Positions 32,890 to 44,990 of a stretch of 64,000 nt of DNA are shown in pieces; the first letter of the stretch is position 1, and each line of letters starts with the position of its first letter. Position numbers and translations under genes: made by a program. The DNA is from Hirundichthys speculiger. Its lineage: Eukaryota > Chordata > Actinopteri > Beloniformes > Exocoetidae. The stretch spans positions 682,001 through 746,000 of the forward strand of contig JAGFBZ010000708.1 in the NCBI GenBank assembly GCA_018398805.1, in the 5' to 3' direction. The notes below the pieces were generated by a model that saw only the letters and a program-made list of their open reading frames with translations, made no database searches and had not been told where the DNA came from.

Positions 32890-33782
32890 TTTGTACCACA
32901 AAGCTATCACAAAGAAGATAGACTTGTCTGTGTGAATGAACTGAAAAAGTGCACGTTTAAAGGATTTTGGCTTGTGGTTCCATTCAAATGAATGCCTTTA
33001 ATTAAAGTAAATGAGGTTCAGTAGTTTTGTTTTTTTTATCTCATGGAAGCTTCAGATGAGAGAGATGATGGCGAGGAGAGGAGAGGGGAGGGGACTTGTT
33101 GCTGGCTTCCTTATGCTAGCTCACGTTAGCACGATTTCAAAACTCCATGGAAGCGATGGTTATGTTTCAGGTGGCTGATCGGATTTGACGTATTAAAGCT
33201 TGTACTATTTTTCCATCCTTCGCTTGGAGCATTTGTCCCAAATAACCAGCGAACTATCTTATTCTGAAACTTTAACGAAGTTCCATACCATTGCCGTCAT
33301 GTTTTTTTTATCTATTATCTATCTATCTATATCTATATTATCTATAGATCTATCTATCCATTTATCTATTATCTTTTATCTTTTTTATCTATTTTTTCTA
33401 TTTTTTATGTGTAACATGTGGGAAAATACTGCGAATATCAATTAAAGTCAGCAACTACCAAAATGATGACCGAGTTAACGAGTTGTTTTCTGGCATGAGG
33501 GGGTATTCTTGATTTTCCTTACTGAGAAATCGTTTTTCTGATTATGCTGACGTAACTTGAACATAACATTGACTGCCGGTCATTCAAGGCTCAAAAGGGA
33601 GCGAGGCACTGCTGTGTTGACAAAAATATATATGTTATCGGGGCTATTCGTCATGATATCGGACTTATCGAGATGATGTCATAATTTCCTGTTATCGGCC
33701 CGATAGTTATCGGCCCAATTGTTATCAGGTCGATAGTTATCAGGTCGATAGTTATCGGGTCGATAATTATCGTGCACCCCTA
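32890..33782 (-). mobile_element. BED-finger hAT element, left-truncated
   Basis: It is colinear with the inverted copy at 57897-60516 from 'agatagacttgtctgtgtg' to the terminus TGCACCCCTA (33782). The left terminus is missing. The site TGGTTCCATTC at 32975-32985 is the uninterrupted form of the Rex3 target in the other copy. The right subterminal region holds about six tandem CGATAGTTATC-type units (33690-33775). Confidence 0.75.
33310..33395. repeat. (TATC)n microsatellite
   Basis: Imperfect TCTA/TATC runs inside the BED-finger hAT remnant. The related hAT copies lack it, so it expanded after insertion. Confidence 0.85.
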
Positions 33783-35476
33783 GTTGCTGTACAAAGGGTG
33801 GCCAGAAAAAGACGGCTCTCCCCACTTAATATCTTATAATACTGTTTTAGGTGTGGTCTGAAAACACATTAGCATTGGGGCTGGTGTGATTAAACTAGTT
33901 TCTAATAACTACTCAAAGTTGACTTCAAGGACCAGTTAGCAATGAGACACAACATCCTTTCAGTGAGTCATACTCTTGCAGCAAATCTCAATAAAGAGGT
34001 AACAGAACTATAACCTGCAGTGTGGACATTCAGCAAAACACTGCAGTGGCCTTCATATCGTCAGCCTGTACCCACCAACTACTCTGTTCCTGCGTTCAGT
34101 TTAAAGACAGCAATCGGTATCTGCATTAAAAATTTAAAGGGTTCTTCTTTACTCACGCTTCACTTCAGACAGACAAATGGCGATAAAACGCACCTCCTTC
34201 TTTAAGCTAATTATCAGCCTGATGGCTCTCATCTTAGAAAAATATAATAATTCAAAGAAAATGATTCATTTCACAATTTGTATAAAATTCATTACAAAGT
34301 AAATCAGCAAAATGACTTAATCTGATTTATCGGCAAACTGTTGTTCGAAACCCTCAGGAGGGTTAAAAGATATGAAGCAATTACGTCAGTATGTCTGCCC
34401 TTTTCTCTTCATCACATGCCAGGAAACAGACGGGATCTGAAAGCCTCTGCACTGCATCACATCTCCCATTTATTTTCTGGCGCTGAGGTAGCAATGATGT
34501 CTAGCAGCCAATGAGGGAGACAAAAAGCAAAAGCTCATATATTCTCTGAGCACAGAGGACCCGTGGCAGCTTCCAGGCCCACATCTAGTTGTTTATCCAG
34601 TTACTGCTTGGCCATAAGAGAAGAAAACCCACCGTTCATTCATTAAACCTGCACGGCGCTCATGGGAGGCCGTAACGCATCCTCGTTATTATATCGTGTT
34701 TAAATCACCTCATAACTTACATCCCTGCAAAGGGTTTTGAAGAGTCACAGCACAATGAAAAACCATAAAAACTGTAATTTGATCCACACATGCTGAAAAC
34801 ACAATGGTGAATGATGTCATAATGAGGTTCAAAGACTGTTAAAGGTACCACTCCCTTTCTGCCAGCTTTCAATGTTGGTCATTTATGCCACTTATAAACC
34901 GGCTTTTCTTTGTGGAGTATTTCTACCTTTTTCCAGTCTTGGTGGGTGCATGTAATGGCCACTTTCCGAAAAGGCGACAATTCAGATAACCCTCCTGGGA
35001 CATTAAGAAGAGAGAACGTGGAGGCCGGGTGTGCATGGAAGGGACATCCCCCCCTTTAGTAAGTCAGTATGACTCAGAGCATCCCTAACAACTTCTTGGT
35101 TTCGTCTTACATGCCCGACACATCGCAGGGAGACGGAAGAAATAAATAAATAACTGAACAATCTTGAATTGGGTAAATAGAGAAATAAGAGAACTTCTGA
35201 AACTTCGAACAGCAGAGGAAATCATGTGCTACATCACAATCCAGTTTTACAACGACTGATGAAACGGTTGAATTAACGCGGGTACACTTGAGCCGCATTC
35301 ATTTAGGACCGGTTACGAGAAAGTTTAAATTGCTCAGGAAGAATTTCCACCAAGTAAACAACATTTCTCCTGTTGTTTTGGCTCGACTGGCGCACAGTGT
35401 GTGTGTTCGGTTACATCACCAATCACACAGACAACATTAAGTCACTCTTTTATTTCTGGATCACTGGCTTTATTAT
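33783..35476. other. Unassigned, possibly unique non-coding sequence
   Basis: No repeat family, terminal repeat or domain-bearing frame is recognised over 1.7 kb, which is unusual for this window. It could contain unique conserved non-coding sequence. Confidence 0.4.
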
Positions 35477-35992
35477 ATGACATGTATTTACATAATTTGT
35501 CAGCCTTGTTTGGTCTTTCATGTAAAAGCTACTGGGTTAAAATTGGAGGAACATAATTTAGGCGAATATTACAGAATGTCACTACGTAAGTGTCTTTGGT
35601 GTATCTTTTACATGTTGTATTTTATCACTGGAGACAGCCATGACACCCATCATTGTGACTTGTATTCCAGAGTTGGGTGGGCCTCTCTTGCTATAAGACA
35701 TGAAAGACACTGGGTTTTATTTATTTATAAAGCTCTTATTGGTTTTTTACCCCCTCACATCAGTTCCATGCTTTCTTTTAATGAGGGCTCTTATCAAACT
35801 CGGTCTCGTGATTGGATTACGCTGCAGGTGCCAGCTGTTTTGACTGAACTTGGAAAATCCAGTTTTTCATATTGTGCACCTGCAACTTGGAATAGCATGC
35901 AGAACTATTTAAAGCTTTCATCATTTTTATCCATAGGCCAATTTAAATCTTTAACTGTATCACATTTTACTTCTAACTGTTCCTGTTTTTCC
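35477..35992 (+). pseudogene. LINE ORF2 C-terminal fragment
   Basis: The open frame contains HERHWVLFIYKALIGFLPPH, then YQTRSRDW, LQVPAVLTELGKSSFSYCAP and ATWNSMQNYLKL. This is the characteristic C-terminus of fish CR1/L2-type proteins (LPPYIxxLL, TRSxD, VPxxxxELGKxAFxxxAPxxWNxLQxxLKL). The catalytic RT domain is absent. The first ~60 codons are not recognised and may be flanking sequence. The uninterrupted frame suggests a fairly recent insertion. Confidence 0.75.
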
Positions 35993-36074
35993 TGACCATT
36001 GTGTTCTACATTTTATTTGATTTATTCATTATTCATGTTTTTTTTTTTTTTTACATTTTGATTGCAATTTTATT

Positions 36075-36110
36075 GTGGTCCCCATTAACTGCGAAAAATA
36101 AGGGATCACT
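36075..36110 (+). mobile_element. pogo/Tigger-like solo end
   Basis: The text 'ccccattaactgcgaaaaat' followed by AAGGGATCACTG and TA matches the right end of the element at 27592-28222. The rest of the element is missing. Confidence 0.6.
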
Positions 36111-36399
36111 GTATGTCACTTTTGGCTCATGCTCATGTGTACAAAATAAGGCTTTATAGTGGATTTTAAAAGGATATTTTCTCTCTTTTTCTGTGTTTCA
36201 GAACAGGAAAATAAGCACGATTTGTGTCTGTGTTATGGGATTGCAAAACCAAAACTAAACGTAAGAAATGTTGTGACCTCTGACACTGATTAGCAAGAAA
36301 AGAGTTTCAAACTGAAGGTGGTGAAAACTCATGTTCTACTGTGACATTTAAAAAAAATAACAACTCTCTTTTCATTTCTATATAACTATTTGGGTTATG

Positions 36400-36660
36400 T
36401 TTTTGTTGTCCTCTACTTTTACGTTTTCCACTTTTACTATTGCTGCTACTCTTCTGCCACAGCCAACTTCCAAATGACTTTTCTACCAACTCCACCCTAC
36501 CTGTGTTCTCTTCCTCACCAATTTTCCACACTTCCAATTGCGCTGCACAGTTGAGGCCAAGTAATTACATTCCTGCACCTCCTTCACCTCTGGTTCTTCA
36601 CCTAAATCCCTTTCATTTATATTCCTCATGTTAAACATAGCCCCATCATAGACAACCACC
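36400..36660 (-). pseudogene. LINE RT C-terminal fragment
   Basis: The minus strand gives EVKEVQECNYLASTVQRN, then CGKLVRKRTQVGW with a frameshift. This resembles VEEFKYLGSTVQxxGxxxxEVKKRVQAGW, the block after the catalytic FADD in the fish LINE family whose tail occurs at 13520-13722. Confidence 0.6.
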
Positions 36661-36879
36661 TCAGTGTTGCTGCCCCCACCTGCTTATATAGTCATCTCTT
36701 TAGTTCATGTACTAACAATGTACCAGTCATAAGTACATAGAATTCTTAATCCCCTGCTAACGGATAATTACTATTTATATATTTTTGTTCTATATAACAT
36801 TGCCAAAGAAATTGTGCTTCTCTTGTCCTCCTTTCTCTCCCGATCCGTCCAATCTCTCTCCTCTTTTCTTCCTTCACCC

Positions 36880-37155
36880 AGCTGGCCTTCGGCAGGAAGG
36901 TTCCATATTATGATCCAGGTCCTGCTTAAGGTTTCTTCCCTCTTAAAGGAGGAGTTTTTCCTTGCCAGTGTCTGTCTTAAAGGTTTTTTTTCCCCTCGGG
37001 GAGTTTTTCTTAATTGCCATAATTTTTTTAAATTAAGATTTATCAATTAGCTATAGTTAATATTTTCTCAGGGGTTATGCTCTGGGTCTCTGAAAAGCAC
37101 CTAGAGACAATTTGTATTGTAATAGACACTATACAAATAGAGCTGAATTGAATTT
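36880..37155 (+). mobile_element. L2-like LINE 3' tail
   Basis: Same consensus as 32480-32775: 'atgatccaggtcctgcttaa', 'aagcacctagagacaatttg', 'agacactatacaaatagagc', ending in TGAATTGAATT. The upstream 'ctctcctcttttcttcc' pyrimidine stretch also belongs to this tail in related copies. Confidence 0.7.
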
Positions 37156-37209
37156 CTTTCTCTGTCAAGGTGACACACTAAGCACTTTCCTACCTATATC
37201 AATAATAAC

Positions 37210-38341
37210 TAGGGCTGGGCAACGATTAAAATTTTTAATCGTGATTTATCGCATGATTTCCCTGATTAATCACGATTAATCTCATTGTATATGAAAAATC
37301 AAATAATGAATTCAATATTAGTGTAAAATGCACTTTTGTTTAAAGTGCCATAACATTTGTTGTTCAAACACTTTTAACATCAGCACTTGTCAGTAACACA
37401 TATTTAATGTAAATCTCATCTGAAAAAATGTAAAATAAAATAAAGCTTATTGCCACTGCCAGGGCATTAATGTTATCCTGTTTTTATTTAAAATAAAAAG
37501 TCTACAAACAAAATCCAACAAAATGATTGTGTCTCAGCATAATCAGAACATTAAAACAGGTAATTTCTGAGGTAACAGCAGAAACTTTTAACGGGGAGTT
37601 CAACTTGTCAGTTGTTACAAATAACCTTGTTTCTGTTGAATCCTCCGTCTGGGAGAACTTTAAAATGAAAATGTCCATGTTAAAGTTCAGTAACTTTACC
37701 AATCCGTGTATCAATCATTCTTTCCATTTTCAATTGTCAATCAAAAATAAAAAAAATTAAAAAGTGACATTTTATTAGGTTTTTTTTGTTTTTTAATCTA
37801 ACACAAAAAACAAACAAACAAACAAACAAAAAAATGCCTGTTTTTTTTAATATTTCAATTTTAGACTTGGATCAAAAATACAAAATGAAAAAACAGGCCA
37901 AAGGACTGAATTAGTTTTATATTCGAGAATTGGACTTTCTGTTGTCATTACACATCTGTGCCACTAGATGGAGCTGCACTGCAGTAACCAGCTAGAGAAC
38001 AGCAGGACAGTGAACACATGGAGCAGATCTGATGGAACATGGAGGAATGACACGAAAGTTTTGTTGCAGTCCAGAATTTTTTTTCAGACAGAATTGTTAA
38101 TATTGCTACCTGAGTTGCTACCTGAATTTTAAAGTACACAGATTTTTACCGTTCTCCATGTCTGTTTTAGCTTTTCCTTATGTTTACCTGCCAATTGTCT
38201 TCCGGTTCTGCAGTAGCCAGAAACAGACTTTTCAAAACAAAAGCATGTGAGTAACATGCGTTAAGGCATGATAAAATAAATGTCGGCGTTAATAAATTAA
38301 TGTGTTAACGCGATAATAACGCATTAACTTGCCCAGACCTA
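37210..38341 (-). mobile_element. Family C, full length, exact 8-bp duplication
   Basis: ATAATAAC flanks it at 37202-37209 and 38342-38349. The ends TAGGGCTGGGCAACG and (inverted) TAGGTCTGGGCAAGT form the inverted repeat. The 8-bp duplication and TAG-type ends identify the family as hAT-like. It is 1132 bp with no transposase, so it is non-autonomous. This copy defines the family for the other five pieces. Confidence 0.85.
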
Positions 38342-38349
38342 ATAATAAC

Positions 38350-39723
38350 ATTTGTTGCCTAGCCATCTGGCAGTTCTCCAATACCATCCAGAACCTGTCC
38401 CAACTCCTCTCTGAATTTCCCAGCGCAGCCTTCCTTTTTCAGCTTCCACCATTAGATCCTCTGCTCTTGCTCTTTTCATTTTTTATATCACCAGAGTCCT
38501 CCTGCGCTGTCTGACTACACTCTCAGTAATGCCCACCTTGAAGTAGCCGATCTCTTTCAGATTGCATCTTTTGCAAAATATAAAGTCTACCTGGATGCTC
38601 CTACTGTTAGTATTATATGTCAGTTGAAATTAAGGATTGTATTGCATCAAAAAATAAACTATCCAACATGAGGAATTTCTTTCTTTCTTTCTTTCTTTTT
38701 TTTTTTTTTAAAGCAATGAACCAGCGGTAAACACCACAAATCAGTTGCGTTGGCAAGCCTTTGTGGGATACTATTTTGAAATAAAATGTTGACAGAGTGT
38801 AGTAGTAGGGGGACAGGTAAATGAAGATTGTATTAAAAACTCTTGTCTTACTCTAGGTGCAATAAAAGCTGGTGTTGAATTCAGATCTGTCTCCAAACGC
38901 TACTATGTTGCAGTGGTAATCATTTGTCTAAAGATCCACATTACAATCAAAGTAAGTTACGTCTGCTTGGCTGAGGAAATTGGTGTGCCAAACAAATAGC
39001 AAGGCATGGTGAATGGGTAGCTAATTATGTAGCTTATAAGCTTCATTATTAGTCACCTTTTTTTAGACAAATGTGTGCATACATGCATTTTAATGGTTAG
39101 TGTATGCCAAAATCTGTCAAAACCTGGATACATACGCAATTTAACCTTGAAGCAGATGTTGGTTTTCTTTTGTGTAAGTGTGAGTGTGTCCTTCACCAGC
39201 CCTCTCTGACAGTTGAGTCTAACACGTTTAATTAACTCCCAAAACCCTGATTTTGTCAGAGAGGACTAAGATCATCAACAGTAGAGCACAAAAGGACAGG
39301 ACGGATAAAGATACTAAACAAAAGACACAAGACAGTGATGACGTGGTGTGTGGTGTAGTATGGACAGTGTTTGTCACCCGATAATCACACCAGAGCTACA
39401 GCAGTTCAGCAGTCAGACATAAAGCAGTGATGTTGACCTCCAACGCTTCCTCAGCATCAACCAGTAACCACAACTGCAAATAGAGGCGATGAGTCCCCCG
39501 CACCCCAGAAGGCACTAGCCTGCACATCCAGAGCACATCATTATCACCTAAGAGAGTCTCCTCCTAGCCTGTTAGCTTAGACTGAAATTTCCAAAGAATA
39601 CCGATCACAAGCAAGAGTCCAGCAGTTGAGTCCACCAGTTTTTTCTCCAGTTTATCAAGGACTCACAAGAGGACTACTGTTGTGGAAAAATACATTCATT
39701 TTTATTCATGTCTCTGTGACTAT
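38350..39723. other. No recognisable feature
   Basis: It holds a TTTC run with a poly-T end at about 38675-38712. No gene or repeat family is recognised in the rest. Confidence 0.4.
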
Positions 39724-39895
39724 GGCCCTGATCGTACACTTCCCCTTACCCGTTATCACTAGCCGCTACCCGCAAATTGCAGGGATACGAACTTCCGCTA
39801 ACCGCTAATGCAAGCTTCCGCTCCCTAAAGCTGCTACCCATTATCCCGACTCCCTTACTCACTTTGTAGGTGTGGCAATGGGCGTGTTTTGGGTG
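39724..39895. mobile_element. Family E fragment (terminal piece)
   Basis: It contains GGCCCTGATCGTACACTTCC, the GCTACCCGC words and the 'gtgtggcaatgggcgtgt' block, then ends. It parallels the fragment at 5536-5775. Confidence 0.7.
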
Positions 39896-41316
39896 TGGTC
39901 TTATTCAAAACTATTTATTTTGACGCTCTGCCTAGCGACCCCAATATTAGACCCAATTGATATCTATAAACGTCAACGGCAGTGAATGAGTTAACTTTAA
40001 AACGGCACTAAATCACTGAAATAAGAAAGCGATATTCAGAACAGACGAACGGAAACACCAAGTGTATCAGCGTTAAACTCAGCTTTGTCTCACAAGAGCA
40101 AGAGATGGGAGATGCAGGGACGCGTGTCAGCCAATCAGCGTACAGACAACCGACGGCACAGTAATGTCCGTCATAGCAGCCAATCACAGGCCTCGATATT
40201 CGTTCATGGCTCCTCCTGTGTAGGCTCTTGTTGCTTCCTGAGACTCATTTTTGATGTGATGTGTTTCACTTCAGCCTTGCGCGCTTTGTTTGAATTTTTT
40301 TCATTTTTTTTTTTCGATTTTTTTTTTCCTAATATTTTTCAGTTCGATGAATATTTTTCAAACCTCCACGATGTACTGAGACCACAGTTGCTGAGACCGC
40401 AAACTGTGAGGGTTTACTTTATTTAAAAAAAAAACAAAACAAAACATGCTTGGACATAAGTATCATTTCATCAACATTTTAGTGTATTTGCTAAAAGCAT
40501 AATTATACTGCACTTATTGAGAATGCAGATGAACATCACTTTTAAAAGTTTGATTAGAATATACTCTATCAAAAATATATTTTTATGATTATTTAGTTAT
40601 GTTAAAATCATTCAAGGCATACTTTGCAAAAATGTATTTGCGCCACACTTATGCAAAGTGCTACTTAGTTCCACATATCAAAGTGTAAGATGAATAATCT
40701 GTGATGTATATATCATTTCAAAAAGTACATAAACGGATGCCATGTGTTTTTTGCAACATCTGACTACTTACTACAAACATTTATTTCAATCTTTAAAAAA
40801 GTCTCGTTGAGTTCATTTTTTTGAGAACATGTGTTAAAAATTCAACTCTATGGGATTAAAACATGTTTTAGTTCATGTTTATACTATATTAGAACATTAT
40901 GTCACTTGAACACTGTTAAAAGTACTTATCAGTGTTTTAGAACATGTTTACAATGTACATTATTTCTGTTATAAACTGTATTTCTAGTATTTTCAAAATT
41001 AATCTCCATCCAAAAATGTACCAAAATGGCACAATTTGATACCTGGCAAATGGAAAAAAAGGTTTTTACAGAAAAAGAGAAAAGGACTGCTCGAGAGGAA
41101 GGAAACTCCGATCATGCATACACTAGCTTTCAATGCTATTAGGCATGGTAATTACATTACAATATGACTGCTACATTAATACTCTAATGACCTTTATTAC
41201 TGCTTCGTTCTACTATTATTCAGTCAAATATGACTTGCACACAACAGCTTTGATCCCCACTTTTTTAGAAAATTCAAGCTGACCAATCAGAGCTTTTAAA
41301 CTGACTTTGTAATGTC
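39896..41316. other. Unassigned non-coding sequence
   Basis: Around 40120-40200 there are two CCAATCA words in a CpG-containing stretch, promoter-like but without a supported gene. The rest is AT-rich with poly-T runs near 40300. Confidence 0.35.
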
Positions 41317-42011
41317 TCGAACTTTGTAATTTCTGCACCACTGATGCTAAGCTGAGTAAATATATAGTTTCCAAAGTTTGCAATGCTTTATTTCCCCCGC
41401 GCTGCCTGGACAAAGGTGGAAAGAGTACACAGAAAATTAAAGACTTTCTTGCAAACAACTCCGATGTGAAAAGGGCTTCATGGAGGTATGTCTACCAGAC
41501 TAAAACAGACATGGAGAAAATCAAGTACCTCCCATTAAAACAAGGTGGTAAGTAAATAATTCAGCACATTAACTGCAAGCTTTTAATGGGTTGTGATTGT
41601 GCCCTGACTCTAAACATTTTATTTAATGGATTTTCCTAATTTGTAGCTGCAGCGGCACTGTTCAGATGGTTTTGTTTGGTGCTTAGATAACCAGTGGGAA
41701 GCCTTACGCAACCATCATCATTCACAGTCAGAAATGAATTTCAGATATCTTCTGGCAGAAAACAAGCAACTCATCTGACCTTCACTCCAAAACCCAAAGA
41801 AAAGGGAAAAAAAAGAGCACAGGAAAAGACTAAACTAAAAAAGCTGGATACATATCCTCCTGGAGATGAACCTGACATTGTTGGCAGCGAGTCAAACCCA
41901 CCAGAACTGGCACCAGAACTGGCACCACAGTCAGGGAGCCAGATTTACAGGTACAATTACTCACAATCACTGTCACTGAAAACAATATGTGAGTTAGTTG
42001 TAAACTGTTGA
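41317..42011 (+). other. Two open segments next to the minisatellite, unknown
   Basis: An open frame runs 41317-41553 without a stop and includes STQKIKDFLANNSDVKRASW and YVYQTKTDMEKIKYL, ending at a GGTAAGT-type donor (about 41546). A second frame (41694-42009) encodes a Lys-rich then Pro/Glu-rich segment. Together they could be exons of an unknown gene or of a transposon, or chance. I recognise no domain. Confidence 0.3.
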
Positions 42012-42039
42012 TGTGGTTGTTATCAGAGTAGCCCCCCTG

Positions 42040-43904
42040 CCTAACGTTATTATTAGGGACCAGGTAGCCTAACGTTATTATTAGGGGCCAGGTAGCCTAA
42101 TGTTATTATTAGGGACCAGGTAGCCTAACGTTATTATTAGGGCCAGGTAGCCTAACGTTTATTAGGGGCCAGTTATTATTATTAGGGCCAGGTAGCCGTT
42201 ATTATTAGGGGCCAGGTAGCCTAACGTTATTATTAGGGGCCAGGTAGCCTAATTTATTATGGGACCAGTAGCCAGGTAACGTTATTATTAGGGGCCAGGA
42301 GCCTAACGTTATTATTAGGGGCCAGGTAGCCTAACGTTATTATTAGGGACCAGGTAGCCTAAACGTTATTATTAGGGGAGCCAGGTAGCCTAACGTTATT
42401 ATTAGGGGCCAGGTAGCCTAACGTTATTATTAGGGGCCAGGTAGCCTAACGTTATTATTAGGGGCCAGGTAGCCTAACGTTATTATTAGGGACCAGGTAG
42501 CCTATTAGGGCCAGGTAGCCTTTATTATTAGGGACCAGGTAGCCTAACGTTATATTAGGGGCCAGGTAGCCTAGTTATTAGGGCCAGGTAGTTATATTAG
42601 GGGCAGGTACCTAGTTATTATTAGGGGCCAGGTAACGTATTATTAGGGACCAGGTAGCCTAACGTTATTATTAGGGGCCAGGTAGCCTAACGTTATTATT
42701 AGGGGGCCAGGTAGCCTAACGTTATATTATTAGGGGCCAGGTAGCCTAACGTTATTATTAGGGACCAGGTAGCCTAACGTTATTATTAGGGACCAGGTAG
42801 CCTAACGTTATTATTAGGGGCCAGGTAGCCTAACGTTATTATTAGGGACCAGGTAGCCTATTTATTATTAGGGGCCAGGTAGCCTAATGTTATTATTAGG
42901 GGCCAGGTAGCCTACGTTATTATTAGGGACCAGGTAGCCTAACGTTATTATTAGGGACCAGGTAGCCTAACGTTATTATTAGGGGCCAGGTAGCCTAACG
43001 TTATTATTAGGGGCCAGGTAGCCTAACGTTATTCATTAGGGACCAGGTAGCCTAACATTATTATTAGGGACCAGGTAGCCTAACGTTATTATTAGGGGCC
43101 AGGTAGCCTACGTTATTATTAGGGGCCAGGTAGCCTAACGTTATTATTAGGGGCCAGGTAGCCTAACGTTATTATTAGGGGCCAGGTAGCCTAATGTTAT
43201 TATTAGGGGCCAGGTAGCCTAATGTTATTAGCCTAACCAGGTAGCCTAACGTTATTAGGGGCAGGTAGCCTAACTTATTATTAGGGACCAGGTAGCCAAC
43301 GTATTATTAGGGGCCAGGGCCTAAGTTATTGTAAGGGCCAGGTAGCCTAACGTTATTATTAGGGTATTATTAGGGACCAGGTAGCCTAATGTTATTATTA
43401 GGGGCCAGGTAGCCTACGTTATTATTAGGACCAGGTAGCCTATGTATTATTAGGGGCCAGGTAGCCTAATCTATTATTAAGGGCCAGGTAGCCTAACGTT
43501 ATTATTAGGGGCCAGGTAGCCTAACATTATTATTAGGGACCAGGTAGCCTAACGTTATTATCAGGGGCCAGGTAGCCTTACGTTATTATTAGGGACCAGG
43601 TAGCCTAATGTTATTATTAGGGCCAGGTAGCCTAATTATTAGGGGCCAGGTAGTTATTATTAGGGGCCAGGTAGCCTAATGTTATTATTAGGGGCCAGGT
43701 AGCCTAACGTTATTATTAGGGGCCAGGTAGCCTAATGTTATTATTAGGGGCCAGGTAGCCTAATGTTATTATTAGGGGCCAGGTAGCCTAACGTTATTAT
43801 TAGGGGCCAGGTAGCCTAACGTATTATTAGGGGCCAGGTGGCCTAGCAGTTATTTTAGGGGCCAGGTTTAACGTTATTATTGGGCCAGGTAGCCTAATGT
43901 TTGT
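42040..43904. repeat. Minisatellite, 28-bp unit, about 66 copies
   Basis: The unit is TAGGGGCCAGGTAGCCTAAC plus GTTATTAT, with common variants GGGACC for GGGGCC and AATGTT for AACGTT. Scattered units are shortened by 2-14 bases. Each unit carries a TTAGGG hexamer across the join. The array is strand-asymmetric, with G runs on the plus strand. The variants are intermixed rather than in blocks. Confidence 0.97.
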
Positions 43905-44165
43905 TGTTCTCATGATTTGTTAGACTTCATGTCGGTTTTGTCAGGTTACTCTTGCAAAAAGGCTCGAACAGCGATATGCTCGGAGTTGGTATTTATTAAC
44001 AGCAATGGAAACACATCAGGAGAAATCGGCACTTGGTACCGAGCAGAATGAATGAATGAATGAATGCCGGTAGCTACTACAACAATAATTGCTGCGTCTC
44101 CTGCTTGACGTCACAACTGCATACCGCTGAATACATTTTAGACAATATATATATATATATATATA

Positions 44166-44430
44166 GGTCCCCCCATATGAGCCAGGTCCTGCTCAAGCTT
44201 TCTTCCTCTTAAAGTGGAGTTTTTTCTTGCCACTGTTTGGCTTAAAGGTTTTTTCTCCCTATGTCGGAGTTTTTTAATTGCCATTATAATTGATTGGATT
44301 TAATATTATAATTTTAGTTAATGATATTTGCTCGGGGGTCATGCTCTGGGTCTCTGTAAAGCGCCTAGAGACAATTGTCATTGTAACAGACGCTATACAA
44401 ATAAAATTGAATTGAATTGAATTGAATATT
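44166..44430 (+). mobile_element. L2-like LINE 3' tail
   Basis: Third copy of the tail seen at 32480 and 36880, ending 'agacgctatacaaataaaat' and three to four TGAAT units. It follows a (TA)n run at 44147-44164. Confidence 0.75.
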
Positions 44431-44977
44431 ATATCATAATACTACAGGTTTGATTGATTTCAGAATGACATGGTCGCTCTTCGTGGTGTTGAACTCTTAC
44501 TATCAAATGCTTTGAGCTATGTGTCAAAAATGTAGTAATTCTTGTGAGCCCCGCTGTTGCGAGCATGTGTATGTTGTAAAACGATGTAATCACAAGCTTT
44601 ATTGGGTGTAAGGGGCCTGCTCATGTGCCCCACCTCCGGCCCAGCAGTGACATATTCCGCTGCTGGTCTGAATGTAGTAACAGTTGGAGCAGTTCTTATT
44701 TGTTATGGTTCCAAAGAAAAGGGGTGATTGTGCTTTTTCAGTCACTAGTGACTAGGGATGTGTGGATCAATACCAAATATTGATATTTCAATCCTGATGG
44801 TTCAATTTTCAGGCTCAATCTTCATATTTAAAAAAAAAAAAAAATCAATATATGTTAATACTGTAACATCTAAATTGAATCATTTAATTTCATAGCAATT
44901 TCGCTCCTTTTTTTAAACATTTTATTGGGATAAGAACTACTTCTTCTGCTTACTTCAACCCGTGGCTGTAATAAGGC
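44431..44977. other. No recognisable feature
   Basis: No domain or repeat family is assigned. TAGGGATGTGTGGATCAATA at 44754 resembles a hAT terminus, but I find no partner end. Confidence 0.35.
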
Positions 44978-44990
44978 ACATATTCAATTC

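Noticed and set aside
42040..43904. CRISPR array
   Set aside because: The units are adjacent tandem repeats without unique spacers, in a vertebrate context.
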